NCBI GenBank assembly: GCA_017562135.1
Contig: QEYB01000093.1
Location: forward strand, 1-64,000
Direction: 5' to 3'
Source: Dipylidium caninum
Lineage: Eukaryota > Platyhelminthes > Cestoda > Cyclophyllidea > Dipylidiidae
Length of the DNA stretch: 64,000 bases
The notes beneath the pieces are model-generated. The model was not told the DNA's origin. It made no database searches and was given only the letters and a program-made list of their open reading frames with translations. How positions within the stretch are numbered: position 1 is the first letter of the stretch; each line of letters begins with the position of its first letter. The translations under genes and the position numbers were made by a program. Below, piece after piece: positions 50,701 through 63,674 of this stretch.

Positions 50701-53700
50701 CGGTTACAAATTACGCAGGAAGTTATAGATGAGTGGGTCAATTGTCAGCGCAGCTGGCTCTATTTAGAGCCTATTTTCACCTCAGACGATATAGTACGCC
50801 AGTTGCCGGTAGAAGGAAAACGATTTGCCACAATGGAGAAGATCTGGCGTAAAGTAATGAAGATTGCCCATGAGAAACCCAATGTCATCACGCTCTGCCC
50901 GGACAGCAGAATACTAAATAATTTACGGGAGTGTAATAATCTGCTGGATCAAGTACAGAGGGGCCTGAGTGAGTATTTGGAGACTAAACGGCAAGCCTTT
51001 CCAAGGTTCTTCTTCCTATCTGACGATGAACTTTTGGAGATTCTGTCCCAAGCAAAAAATCCTACTGCTGTTCAGCCTCATTTGAAAAAATGCTTCGAAA
51101 ATATCGCTAAGGCAAGTACTCATGTGTTTGCTATTGTATCTTCTTTTGCCTCGACCAACATCTACCTCCTGGGTCATTTGTAGCTGCAATTCGAAAGTGA
51201 CTTGGAAATCACAGCAATGTTTTCTAGCGAAGGTGAAAAGATTCTCTTTGAGAAGACTATGCATCCAGTTGGAAATGTGGAGGAATGGATGTCGGAGATC
51301 GAGAATATGATGCGCTTTTCTATTCGAACCATTATTAAGCGTGCCATAGAGGCTTATCCTGAAGTCCCGCGCACAGAGTGGGTTCTTCAATGGCCTGGTC
51401 AGGTAGTTATAGCCGGCTGCCAGACCTACTGGACCTCCGAAGTCTCGGAATCACTTATTCAGACAACTTCCGGCGGACTTAGAGGACTACTTCCATACCT
51501 TTTGGATCAATTGAATGGGCTCCGTACAATAGTCCGAGGTGATTTGACAAAAATAGCGCGTATGACGCTTTCCTCGCTGATCGTGATTGAAGTACACGCT
51601 AGGGACGTTGTTGAAGACATGATAAAACAAAGAGTCTCTTCGGTGAACGACTTTGAATGGATAAGTCAGGTGCGTTATTACTGGATGAAGGCCAACGAAG
51701 AATTGGAATTGCATATTGTCAACGCTGGGTTCCCCTATGGTTACGAATACCTTGGCAACACCACACGACTGGTCATCACACCTCTGACTGATAGGTGTTA
51801 TCTTACACTAGCAGGAGCGCTTCATCTTAACTTTGGCGGTGCTCCATCAGGTCCAGCAGGGACGGGCAAGACCGAAACCACTAAGGATTTGGCAAAGGCC
51901 TTTGCCGTCCAGTGCGTTGTATTTAACTGCTCCGATCAATTAGACTTCATGGCTATGGGCAAATTCTTCAAGGGTTTAGCAGCAGCCGGTGCTTGGGCAT
52001 GTTTTGACGAATTCAATCGCATTGACATAGAAGTTTTGTCCGTGGTGGCACAGCAAATCACAACTATTCAAAAAGCACAAATGCAGCGAGTTGATCGGTT
52101 TCTCTTTGAAGGTATAGAGTTGGCTCTGAAGCCTTCCTGCGCTATATTTATTACGATGAATCCGGGCTATGCGGGTCGCACAGAGCTGCCAGATAACCTG
52201 AAAGCACTCTTCCGGCCTGTTGCAATGATGGTTCCAGATTACGCGTTGATTGCAGAGATTTCGCTTTTCTCGTTCGGCTTTGCTAATGCCCGAATTCTAG
52301 CCAAAAAGATAGTTACAACTTTTAAACTTTCTTCTGAGCAACTGAGCAGTCAAGACCATTACGATTTTGGTATGCGGGCAGTGAAGAGTGTCATTTCGGC
52401 TGCTGGAAATTTGAAGCGCAACGAACCTGACATCGACGAGGTGAGCTATTCCCCGTGTGACTGCCAACAATCTTACGTATGTCACAACCTTCTCCTTCCG
52501 TATATTCTAGGAGCTTATTGTTCTACGGGCGATCCGCGACGTGAACCTGCCCAAATTTTTGGAGGACGATCTTAAACTTTTTAACGGTATCGTCGCCGAT
52601 CTCTTCCCAAACATTCGTCACCTGGTGTTAGTTATAGTTGTCGATGTCATTAATTATACTTGCCTTGGCATTATTTGAAGTCTTTTGTAAATTTAGTTCA
52701 AATGAAGTCGATTACGGTGACCTTAAAATCGCTCTGAGAACTGCGGCTCGTAAAATGAACCTGAAAGATGATGAGGGTAATTTAACTAAGTGGTATATTT
52801 TCACCCTGAAAGATATTTAACGAATTTTTAAACCTAGGCTTCCTTCACAAATGTACTCAGTTGTACGATACTACCGTCGTAAGGCACGGATTAATGATCC
52901 TCGGTCCGACAGGCTCGGGCAAGACAAAATGCTATGAGGTGTTGAAAGATGCTCTGAGTTCCCTCAAAAATCAACCGTCTCCCGATGGCTCCTATTTCCA
53001 AAACGTGATCACTCATGTTCTAAATCCCAAGTCTATTACAATGGGTCAACTCTATGGCGAATTTGACTCTACCACCCATGAGTGGACTGATGGCATTTTG
53101 AGCGTAATCATCAGGGAAGGTGTCGCGGCTGAGAGTATTGACAAACGCTGGTATGTTCTTGATGGGCCTGTGGACGCATTGTGGATTGAAAACATGAATA
53201 CCGTGTTGGACGATAATAAGAAACTCTGCTTGAGCAGCGGTGAGATAATCAAGTTGACTGAAGAAATGACCATGATGTTTGAGGTTGCTGACTTAGCGGT
53301 CGCGTCACCAGCGACTGTCAGTCGTTGCGGCATGGTATATATTGAACCGAGCATTCTTGGTCTGAAACCCTTCGTCGAGTGCTGGCTTCAAGGCTTGCCT
53401 GCGCCCCTTTACCCTCACAAAGAAAAATTAGAACATCTCTTTGATATATTCCTCGAAGTGAGTTTCGTAAAATTCGCATCAAACAACTATGGCTTCTTGT
53501 AGGACTCGATTCTATTTATTCGGAAGCATACAACGGAAATCATACAGAGCACAGACGGGCAGTTGACATTCAATTTACTGAAGCTCTATTCTTGTTTCTA
53601 CAGCCGCTTTAACTCAAAACCAGACTTCAAAGTATCTGGAAAAAGAAGTGATCGCACTCGAGTATGTGGTAATATCTTGCTGATAACTGGTCGATTAACA

Positions 53701-56700
53701 TTTGCAATAATTTATCTGCCTTTCCACCGTAACCATATAGCAAAGACAAAATCAAAACCTTCGGGCACCACTTCGACCATTAGGCAAAGAGCCAGTCGAT
53801 GTAGGCCCCTGTTCAGTCGTTCAAATTTACTGTTTGTGCATTATCGATGTTTACATTTCTCTACTTACTTTGAGCTATCATTTGTTAGGAGGGCGTGTCT
53901 GAGGAACTGGTCTCTCGAGTTGGGGATGTGTTCGAATCGTGGTTCTTCTTTTCGCTAGTCTGGTCAGTCGGTGCAACCTGTACAAACGATGGGCGCAGGG
54001 CTTTCGACATTTACTTGAGAGAGAAAATGAGAGGTGCAAAGGTATTCTTCCTGTCAACCGCCATGTTTATCCGCCTCCATTTCTTTGTAATGAAAACCCC
54101 TTCCGCGTGTTCAGTGTTATCGACCGTTCCCACCAGAGGGCACCGTCTACGATTATTACCTGGATGAAGCTGACACTCTGAACATGGACCAAAGAAATTT
54201 AGATTGCGATGACCAGAATCCGAAACAGGTAGACGTTCTACAGTTTGCTTCTCAGACTATGTCGACAGAAATCAACCTTGTGATTGTGTACTAAAAGGTT
54301 CATTGGGAACATTGGATGTCAGCTGTGCCGCCCTACCACGTGGATACCAACATGAAATACTCAGATATTCTGGTTCCGACTCTCGACAATGTCCGCTTAC
54401 TACGAATAATGGAGATGCTCCTCAAAACCGAGAACCCAGTTCTCTGTGTTGGACCTACAGGCACGGGAAAGACCGTGTGTATCGCAGACAAACTTTCTAG
54501 AAGCATGCCCGAGGAGTATATTCCCGAGTTTATGGTCTTTAGCGCTAAATCTTCAGCCAATCAGACGCAAGATGTAATAGAGAGCAAAATGGATAAACGG
54601 AGACGTGGAGTGTATGGCCCTCCACCGGGAAAGCACCTCATTTTTTTCATTGATGACTTGAATATGCCGGCACCCGATGTATTTGGTTCCCAGCCTCCAA
54701 TAGAGCTGATTCGTCAATGGATGGACTTTAGAGGCTGGTACGACCGAAAGCAGATTGGGACTTTCAAGCGGATTGTCGACATCAATTTCTTGGGAGCTTT
54801 GTGTCCACCAGGCGGTGGCAGGAATCAAATCACTCAGCGTTTACTCAGACACTTTAATTATTTAAGTTTCAACGAATTGGATGAAGCCAGTCTTTTGACA
54901 ATATTTTCAACTATCTTGACAAGCTGGTTTATGCAGACGCCAGAGGACTCCCCTGTGCGCCTGTTAGTTGAAAGAGTACAACCTTTAGTGAAAGCCTCCA
55001 TATCAGTTTACATGACTGTGCAGTCACAGCTCTTGCCAACACCGACAAAAAGCCACTACACATTTAACCTCCGCGATCTTTCCAAAGTTTTCCAAGGCAT
55101 CTTCATGTTTGACATTCTTCATCTTACGGGGCGTATTACCGATGTATTGCGTCTCTGGTACCACGAGTCATGCCGTGTTTATCAAGATCGTCTCATTAAT
55201 CAAGAGGATAGGAAATGGTTTAAGAATTTGTGCATCAAGACGATGGGGGAGTATTTAGAGGCTAAATTTGAGGAAGTAGTTCCATCGGAACCTTTGCTCT
55301 ACGGAGATTTGTTGTCCACTGACGTTGCCGAAAATAGGAAATATATCGAGATGGTGGATCATGCCCAAGTGATTCGTGTGTGCGAAGTTAATTTAGAGGA
55401 TTACAACCAACTAAACAATGCTCGTATGGACCTAGTGCTCTTCATGGACGCTGTCATACATTTATGTCGTCTTTCTCGGATTATTCGACAACCCCAAGGA
55501 AATGCTCTGTTGTTGGGTCTCGGAGGCAGTGGGCGACAAAGCCTTTCACGTCTCGCTGCCCATATGTGAGTTTAAATAGACATCTGCTCTTGTCCACAAC
55601 CTTATTCATAAACTGACCTCCCCTTCCAGAGCCGAGTTCGAATGCTTCCAAATTGAACTGACAAAAACATATGGTATTCATGACTGGCAGGAGGACCTGA
55701 GGAGGGTTATGATGCTAGCGGGTATCCAGGACAAACAGGTCTTATTTTTGTTTTCTGACACCCAAGTACGAGCGATGATTCTGTTCATATTAATCCTTTT
55801 ACGCTTGTTCTAAGGGAATTAATTTGTGAATTATAGATAAAAAAGGAGTCCTTTTTGGAAGATCTAAACAATATTCTCAATTCCGGCGATGTGCCCAATA
55901 TCTACGCCTTCGAGGATCTCGAGAATATATATAATGCCATGAAGCCAGTGGTAGCGAGTGTTGCAATGAATCCGACAAAAAACAACCTCTACTCCACCTA
56001 TGTAAAACGTGTGCGTCGCAATCTTCACACAGTGGTCACAATGAGCCCTCTTGGTGAGATTTTCCGTGCACGTTTGCGTCAATTTCCGGCACTCGTTAGT
56101 TGTTCCACCATTGACTGGTACGCCGAATGGCCTGACGAGGCATTAGAGGCCGTTGCCTTCAAAACCCTGAAGCGCATGAGGGAATTGGACGTTGAAGACC
56201 AACTCTTGAGTAATATTGTTAAAGTGTGTCAGAAAATGCACCAATCAGCTGTTCGTTATACGGCGAAATACCGGCACGAAATGAATAGACACAATTACGT
56301 AACACCAGCATGCTTCTTAGAGTTACTTGGATCTTTCGCCAAAATGTACAGTCAAAAGCTGATGGAATTGATGAATTACAGAAATCGTACCAAAACTGGC
56401 CTAGACAAACTTCTTATCACGGAGCAGATAGTCGCAAAATTGCAAGAAGAGCTCGAGGTGATGCAGCCACAGTTGGAAAAGGCTATTGAAACCTCAAAGG
56501 TGACAATGGAGGAAATTGCCAGAGACTCTAAGGTGGCGGAGGAGACGACTGAGATTGTGCAGCGTGAAGAGGAAGCGGCTGCGAGAAAGGCAGCCGAATG
56601 CGCGACGATAAGAGATGATGCCCAACGGGATTTGGATGAGGCACTGCCAGCTCTTTATGCCTCTCTGGAGGCGGTAAAATCACTGAACAAGAACGACATC

Positions 56701-59700
56701 GTTGAGGTTCGCGCTATGATGCGCCCGCCTGAGGGTGTGCGTCTGGTTATGGAGGCGGTGTGTATAATGAAGGATGTGAAGCCAAAAAAAGTAGCTGGTG
56801 ACAAACCAGGTGTCAAGGTGGACGACTATTGGGAGCCTAGTAAGACTATGCTACAAGATCCCGGCAAGTTCCTCGAATCTCTTCTAAACTTTGACCGAGA
56901 CAACATCCCTGATGCCATCATCGCCAAGATCCAACCCTATATGGAGTCTGAGGCCTTCACACCACAGGCGATTGCTAAAGTTAGCAAGGCGTGCACGAGC
57001 ATTTGTTTGTGGGTAAGAGCCATGTACAAGTACCACCACGTGGCAAAAGTCGTGGCTCCCAAGAGAGCGGCTATGAGAGCGGCTGAGGCTGATTTACAGG
57101 AGACAGAATACGTGCTTCAAGAAGCCCGCACTCGTCTACAGTCATGCAAGGACCGTATTAAAAGCCTTCAAGTGAAATACGACGAGTGCGTTCGAAGACA
57201 GCAAGAACTTGAGGATAAGAGAAACCTTTGTGAGGGTCGTCTGCTGCGTGCAGACAAGTTAATAGGAGGTTTGGGCAGCGAAAAAGGACGATGGATGGAC
57301 TCAATTGTCGAAGTGGAGAGCTTGACCGCCAACCTTATTGGCAATGTGCTCTGCTCATCTGGTATAGTTGTCTATCTAGGGCCCTTCGATGGGGACTACA
57401 GAAAACAAATGTACAATGAGTGGGTAGCATGTCTAAAAGAAAACACGGTTCCCCACACATCAACACCTAGCTTGGTTAATACATTTGGAGATCCCGTTAA
57501 GATCCGCAATTGGCATATATTTGGGCTCCCGAAAGATAGCCTCTCCATTGAAAACGCTGTGATAGTTCAGTTCTCTCGACGATGGCCACTTTTTGTAGAT
57601 CCACAAGGTCAAGCGAATCGGTGGATAAAGTCTCTTGAGGGCGACGAAGGCCTTGAAGTTATTAAGCCTTCAGAGAAAGATTTCTTACGCACTCTCGAGA
57701 ACTCAATCCGATTCGGTAGACCCGCCCTTCTAGAGAATGCGGGCGAAGAAATTGATCCAGTCCTGGATCCAATCATAATGAAACAGACTTATTCACAACA
57801 GGGACTTCTTGTCATCAAGATAGGCGACAACACAATTCCCTATCATCAAGATTTCCGACTCTACCTGACTACCAAATTACCCAATCCTCATTACTCACCA
57901 GAGAATTGCGCTCGACTTGCAATTGTCAACTTTACATTGGCGCCAAAAGGTTTGGAAGATCAACTTCTTGGTTTGGTTGTAGCAGAAGAACGACCTGATT
58001 TGGAAGAAGCGAAAAGTCAGCTTATTGTAAGTAATGCAAAGATGAAACAGGAACTTAAAGAAATTGAAGACCACATCCTAGAAAAACTAAGTTCGTCCGA
58101 GGGTTCACCTGTCGACGATCTTGACCTCATTGCCACACTGGAGGCTTCTAAACTCAAGTCATCGGAGATACAGGCAAAGGTTATTGTGACCGAGCAGACA
58201 GAAAGAGACATAGATGAGACTCGTAGTATGTATATCCCAGTCGCCATTCGTGGGAGAATCCTTTTTTTCTGCGTTGCTTCAATGTGCAAAATTGATCCCA
58301 TGTACCAGTATTCTCTGGAGTGGTTTATCAACATCTTCGTTAATGGGATCACCAACGCAGTAAAAGCTAGTAATATCACTTAAATATGTTTTCAGTATGT
58401 AAAGTTTGCAGAATGTTAAATACGCCTTACATATTTTAGTCACTGTCACAATGCGGATAGATAACGTCAATACGTATATTACATTCTCACTCTACAAAAA
58501 TGTCTGTCGCAGTCTGTTCGAACGACACAAACTCTTGTTTTCCTTCTTGATAACCATCAAGATACTCGAAGAAGAGAATTTAATCAACTTGGTAAGTAGG
58601 CCGATCACATCTGCCTGGTACAAAATAATGCTGAATGATTTTGGAGAACCTTTTGCCTTGGTACAGGAGGAATGGAGATATCTCCTATCCGGGGGTTCCG
58701 AGATGAAAAGAGAGCTTCCTAACCCGGCTCCGGAGTGGATATCAGATCATGTATGGGGCGATCTTCTCACGTTGGATGCTTTGCCCAATTTCGTTGGCCT
58801 TCCTTCGTTCATTATTCAAAATTTAGATGACTTTAAAGAAATTTTTGACTCGTCCGAACCCCATCGCATTCCTTTCAAAGATGAGTGGGGCGAAAAACTG
58901 GATAGCTTCCAGCGCCTTCTCTTCCTGCGCTGTTTCCGTCCCGACAAAGTAACTAATGCAATGCAGGACTTTGTTGCACACCACCTTGGACAGAATTTTA
59001 TTGAGCCACAGAACACCGACCTTAAAGAAATCTTTAAAGAAACCACCCCTACAACTCCGATAATATTCATCTTGTCACAGGTTTGTGATTTGGGAAGACC
59101 GACACGCCAACTTTTTTTTTAACTAAATGATTGCTATCGCTTCAGGGGACGGATCCTGCTTCAGATTTATACAAATTTGCGGAGGAAATGAATTTCGGTG
59201 GCAAACGTCTGTCGGCCATTTCATTGGGTCAGGGTCAAGGTCCACGGGCCGAGGAGATGATACGCGCTGCCATGGAGCGTGGCATGTGGGTCTTCTTCCA
59301 AAACTGTCATTTGGCACCTTCTTGGATGCCGTCCTTGGAGCGTCTGGTGGAGCAAATTGACAAGGATCGCGTCAACAAGGATTTCCGCTTATGGCTCACC
59401 AGTATGCCCAGCTCTAGTTTCCCCGTATACATCTTACAGAACGGGTCGAAGCTGACAATTGAACCTCCTAAAGGCATAAAAGCTAATCTACTCCGAACTT
59501 ACTTATCCTTAAGTGACAAGCAGTTAGAAAAGGTCCCAAAGAAGGTAGACATTTGAATATTTCTAGCCAGGGCTAACTTCATTTTTGTAAGACGATCACT
59601 GTCGAATATTCAATTTTAGAATGCCAATTTCAAGTCTTTACTACTGTCACTTACATTTTTTCATGCTGTTTGCACTGAGAGACGAAAGTTTGGGCCGTTG

Positions 59701-62116
59701 GGCTTTAATATTCCATACGAATTCACTACTGGTGACCTCAAGATTTGCATGGATCAACTCGTCATGTTCCTTGATGAATACGACGAGATTCCCTACAAGG
59801 TCTGTTCACATTGTCTCCCTCGGGGGTTCAAGAAGCAATAGTTTATTTATACGCTCTTCATCCCTTCGGGTTTAGATTCTTCTGTACACTGCCGGCCAAA
59901 TTAACTATGGTGGACGTGTGACCGATGACTGGGATCGCCGATGCTTGATGAATATCCTCCCCGATTTCTATAATGCATCCTCACTCGATCCCCATTATGC
60001 TTATTCGGAGTCTCGCATCTATAGACAAATCAGTGGAGATTCTGACCATAAGGTACCTATGGGTTTCTTCTGATTCACTTTGGACGTAAACAAAGTGCTT
60101 CAACGGTCTTTCCTCTTAACCATAGTAGCAGCAGCCCAAGTGCGATGTAAAGGGTATTGGTGATAAGCACAAAATGCACTAATTCATTCCCGGAATGTCA
60201 AAAACATGAGAAATGCTTCAGTACCTCGATAAAAAATTAACTTTTGTATGAATGCCCTTTGTAGGCCTATCTGGAATACATTCAATCTTTGCCAATAAAT
60301 GACCTTCCCGAGGTCTTTGGTCTTCATGAAAACGCAAACATAACTTTTTCCCAGAATGAGACCTTCCATTTGCTGGCTGATTTGGTCCTTCTGCAACCAA
60401 AAATGTACCCCTCCTCCGAAGGTAACAAAACGCGGGAGGAAATTATTGAAGACGTTGCAACACGACTTCTAGATCAGTGTCCCCAAAATTTTGACGAGGT
60501 TGCTATTGTTACCAAATATCCGATACTTTATGAGCAGTCCATGAATACCGTTTTGATTCAAGAGGTTGTAAGGTGAGTCGAGGATTACTGATTCCTCTTT
60601 CTGAATGATTTCCTCAGTAACAAATGCATACGCTTATTTAGATTCAACAGCCTAATAAGTGAAATTCAAAATAGTCTTCGCGAACTCATTAAAGCGTTAA
60701 AGGGCTTAGTTGTGTTGTCAGCCCCACTTGAAGCCATGGCTACGTCCCTATTCAACAACCAGGTTCCGGAACAATGGAATTCCAAAGCCTACCCCAGTTT
60801 GAAACCACTTGGTGCATGGGTGCAGGATCTCCTGGACAGAGTTGCCTTCCTAAGATCGTGGTACAAAGAAGGAATTCCCGTGATTTTTTGGATTAGTGGA
60901 CTTTTCTTCCCACAAGCCTTCCTCACCGGTCAGCTTCAAAACTTTGCTCGCAAGTACTCGCAACCCGTGGATACTGTTAGTTTTAATTTCAAGGTGCGAT
61001 TTCTAGGGCTACAAAAGCCTACAATGTGTTTGATTCATACGACGAGGAGATTGTTATTTTGCTGACAGATGATGAAACAGAGTTTTGGAGAACTCGATCA
61101 AGTCCCTGCTGATGGCTGTTACATTCACGGCCTCTTCCTTGAGGGCTGTAGATGGGATCCGATAGATACGTGTTTGGCCGAGTCCAGACCCAAAGAACTT
61201 TACACGCAAATGCCTGTCGTTTGGCTCATTCCAGAGGCCAATAGGCAGAAACTTGAGGAGGGCGTCTATGAATGCCCTGTCTACAAAACTCTTACGCGAT
61301 CTGGTGAGTCTCTCTTCCCTGTCATCAGCACGAGAGACGTCTTGCTACTCGAGGTTAAAGTAAGACGCGTCAATTATTTATCTTCCAAGCGACAGATTCT
61401 TTAGGCAGATATTCATACCACTTATCTTCACCTCCTAATAATTCAGCTACATCTTTTCCTGTTTTTTGGTTTTTTCTTAAACCTCTATTTTTTAACTTCA
61501 ACAAGAAGCCTCTGACAAGGTATGACGTCCAAATCATTTAAAAATTCCTATATTGAATCATTTTTTATTGTTCCCTTTTATAACGAATGAGCCCCAACTC
61601 ACTTGTTGCCAGAGTTTACACGAGTGCTCATAAAACTTCTAAGCAGGGCGATCGAAGGCCAAAATGCGCCCAATGTTTTTCTTCCCTAAAAATGTCTGTA
61701 TTTGCTTTATATAACCACCTCTTTACCATATCAGTGCGCAAGTTGTTGGGTTTTAAGGTTCCGGCTGTTAAAAGAACATGCATTTAAAATTATTGCTAAA
61801 AAGATTCCTCTCCCTAACCATCGTACAACTAGTAGATGGACCTGATCCATGTAATGAGAATGGTTATAACATATGTAAGCATGCATATGCATAAAACGCA
61901 TAGACGGCTAAAAGTAGGGGTAAACTATCAAGATGAACGTCGAGGCGCACCTCTCCGAGTAATTGGATAACATTTGCTTCGCATTTGCGACCAGGCACGT
62001 TGTCAACCACCGGCATGTCAACGAACTTTGTCTTCGCCATGGAGATTCCAACCAGAGAACCCCAAAGCCACTGGATCAAACGAGGAGTAGCTCTCCTCTG
62101 TGCTTTAAACTTCTGA
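44751..62116 (+). CDS. DNAH1: Dynein axonemal heavy chain 1 (inner arm)
   Basis: Force-generating AAA+ ATPase of the ciliary and flagellar inner arm. I assembled 35 exons whose phases all match, giving about 4143 residues (human DNAH1 is somewhat longer at its N-terminus). Large exons are 45889-46306, 49840-50229, 50443-51111, 51184-52440, 52838-53457, 54298-55565, 55837-58369, 58667-59080, 59146-59544, 60642-60993 and 61069-61303; the last is 61995-62116. P-loops are AAA1 GPAGTGKT (about residue 1442), AAA2 GPTGSGKT (about 1725), AAA3 GPTGTGKT (about 2104) and AAA4 GLGGSGR with Arg for Lys (about 2459). The stalk coiled coils and microtubule-binding region lie in the 2.5-kb exon, and the C-terminus ends [15 protein letters not shown]. 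Diagnostic DNAH1-like segments include [13 protein letters not shown] and [10 protein letters not shown]. The first two exons (44751-44840, 44905-44947) are less certain. Introns range from 30 nt to about 690 nt, and two have GC donors. No frameshift was found. Confidence 0.96.
48346..48407. repeat. Perfect tandem duplication, 2 x 31 nt, in a DNAH1 intron
   Basis: The 31-nt unit beginning AATCAGAGAATAAGG and ending GCGTTATAT occurs twice in tandem (48346-48376, 48377-48407) without mismatch. It lies inside the intron 47822-48432, just 25 nt before the acceptor of the following exon. It probably lies across the branch-point region of that intron. Confidence 0.9.
49528..49613 (+). other. GC-AG intron of DNAH1
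   Basis: The exon ends ...TTAACG and the intron begins GCAAGT. No GT donor nearby would keep the frame, and joining to the next exon at 49614 restores the conserved linker sequence in phase 0. Confidence 0.8.
51112..51183 (+). other. Second GC-AG intron of DNAH1
   Basis: The exon ends ...GCTAAG and the intron begins GCAAGT. Splicing to CTGCAATTC at 51184 joins ...NIAK to [10 protein letters not shown] in frame, matching the family. Confidence 0.82.
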
Positions 62117-63312
62117 GTTAGACAATCTAGGCACAGCACTATTTTTCCGTGGGTTTCATAGGATATAGATGAGTGACCTTGTACAGAAAACCCGACATGT
62201 CCCATCTCGCTCAACTTCCCGAGAAGTTTACCTTGTACTTGTACGTGTTCTTATCGTTGTGATTAGGACTAAATGAAGCGAGATTTATCAGTATTATTCT
62301 GATAACCTATAACTCATGAGAAGTCAATGAAGTAATATAAGGACACATTTTACTTCTGTAGTGTTCTCTCAAATTAGTTTACCCATCTCAATTTTGAGGC
62401 ATCATTTCGAGGCCGCTTGTATTATGCATCAAGATAACTTAAAGTTCCACAGATAGTTATACTTGGTCGTAAAAATAAATTTAGATGGTACGAAAACACT
62501 TCCTTTAACCCGAGAACCGAACGAGCTCAACTTTATTTTCATTGGAACAACTTTCAAACCACAGGTCTTTCTCAGAAATAAACAGGTAAAAGTGATAAGT
62601 AGTTATACGATAATAGGAAAAATAGTTGCTTAATGCCCAAGGTTAGCAGTCAAGGAGTTCAGTACTTTCATACGAAATTTAAACTCAATTTTATAGCCTG
62701 TTCATATCACCCGCAGTTTAGCAACTCGTGGTAGCATCAACTAGTAGTGATTGACCGTCAAATTCCTACCATTTGAAGTACATAGGTGGGAAAGGCATTA
62801 GAAGATTATGACTACGATTTGAGGCGTTATAGTGTATCCGTATAAGACAAGGAAAACTTTGGTGAGAGAATCAACTAGAGATATGGATAGCGCGAAGAGC
62901 GGCAAGTTAACACAATTGGACTATTTGCATTAATTGCATTTCAGCAACTCTAGAAGTCTTAGTGGGGAACGATGAAAAATACGACTTCCGAAAAACTTTA
63001 GCGTTTAAAAACCGTGACAGCGTAAGTTAACGTCGGAGGAGGTCGCAAGTGCGTTTGGAAGAACTTGTCATAATGAAAGTGGGTGAAGTACTTGAAGGGG
63101 ATAGAAACGCGGGGAACCTTGTAAGAAGGGATAAGTAAACGCAAGACGACCAAATGGCTGAATGGCATCTGGCGAGCAGATGCGGAGTAAGGCATGCAGA
63201 GAACACTTGACCGAGGAAAGGATAGTGCCCGTCTGGGAAGGGAGGGAGGTATTGGTAAATTTATTGGAGTTAAATGCGTAACTAAACATAATCGAGGCAG
63301 AGAGAACAAGAT
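62117..63312. other. DNAH1 3' flank and intergenic DNA
   Basis: The first AATAAA downstream of the DNAH1 stop that I noted is at 62474-62479, about 360 nt away. The minus-strand frame 61864-62214 is antisense to the last DNAH1 exon. Nothing else is supported. Confidence 0.45.
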
Positions 63313-63318
63313 TTTATT
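63313..63318 (-). promoter_or_regulatory. Polyadenylation signal overlapping the TLC-like stop
   Basis: On the minus strand AATAAA (63318 to 63313) contains the TAA stop (63316-63314), the same arrangement as in DYNC2LI1. Confidence 0.5.
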
Positions 63319-63674
63319 CGTCATGAGCGGCGTACGCTACTTTTCCATTTTGAGTAACGACACCATTGCGTTTGGGCATGGAGGTAATGTAACCGAGGGT
63401 GGTGAGAGCCTTTTTAGTCACTATGCCAACTGGATAGCCCCAAGCAATATTGAGCACGTCCAGGAGGATGGGTAAGGAAATAAAGTGGTTGGTAAAGAAA
63501 GGTAACTTGTGTTTGATAGCCAGATGAGGTTTGGAATTGAAATGACGGTAGAAGAGTATCCAGTAGGGCACAGGAAGAATGTAACGACCGAAAATGAAGA
63601 GGACGGCGAAGACAAGGGTAACTTTGGCTGCTCGTCTGTCTGCGTTCTCGCCTCCAATAGTGCGATAGAACCAC
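63314..63674 (-). CDS. Probable TLC-domain membrane protein, last exon
   Basis: Minus-strand exon opening at a TTTCTTCGCAG acceptor (exon from 63674, entered after two bases of a split codon) and running about 120 codons to a TAA at 63314-63316. It contains a hydrophobic helix (VTLVFAVLFIFGRYILPVPYW) and, after a polar stretch, a second one with LPILLDVLNIAWGYPVGIV. The spacing and the xLDVLNxxWxY motif resemble the C-terminal end of Tram-Lag-CLN8 (TLC) proteins of the TLCD4/TMEM56 type, which sit in internal membranes and act on lipids or regulate lipid composition. The upstream exons would lie further right; I found none before 64000. The family call is by motif memory only. Confidence 0.52.

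Noticed and set aside
61864..62214. 116-codon minus-strand frame at the end of DNAH1
   Set aside because: It is antisense to the final DNAH1 exon (61995-62116), which matches the family C-terminus.
63194..63475. 93-codon plus-strand frame near the right edge
   Set aside because: It overlaps the minus-strand TLC-like exon in antisense, and the minus frame has the more protein-like hydrophobic pattern.
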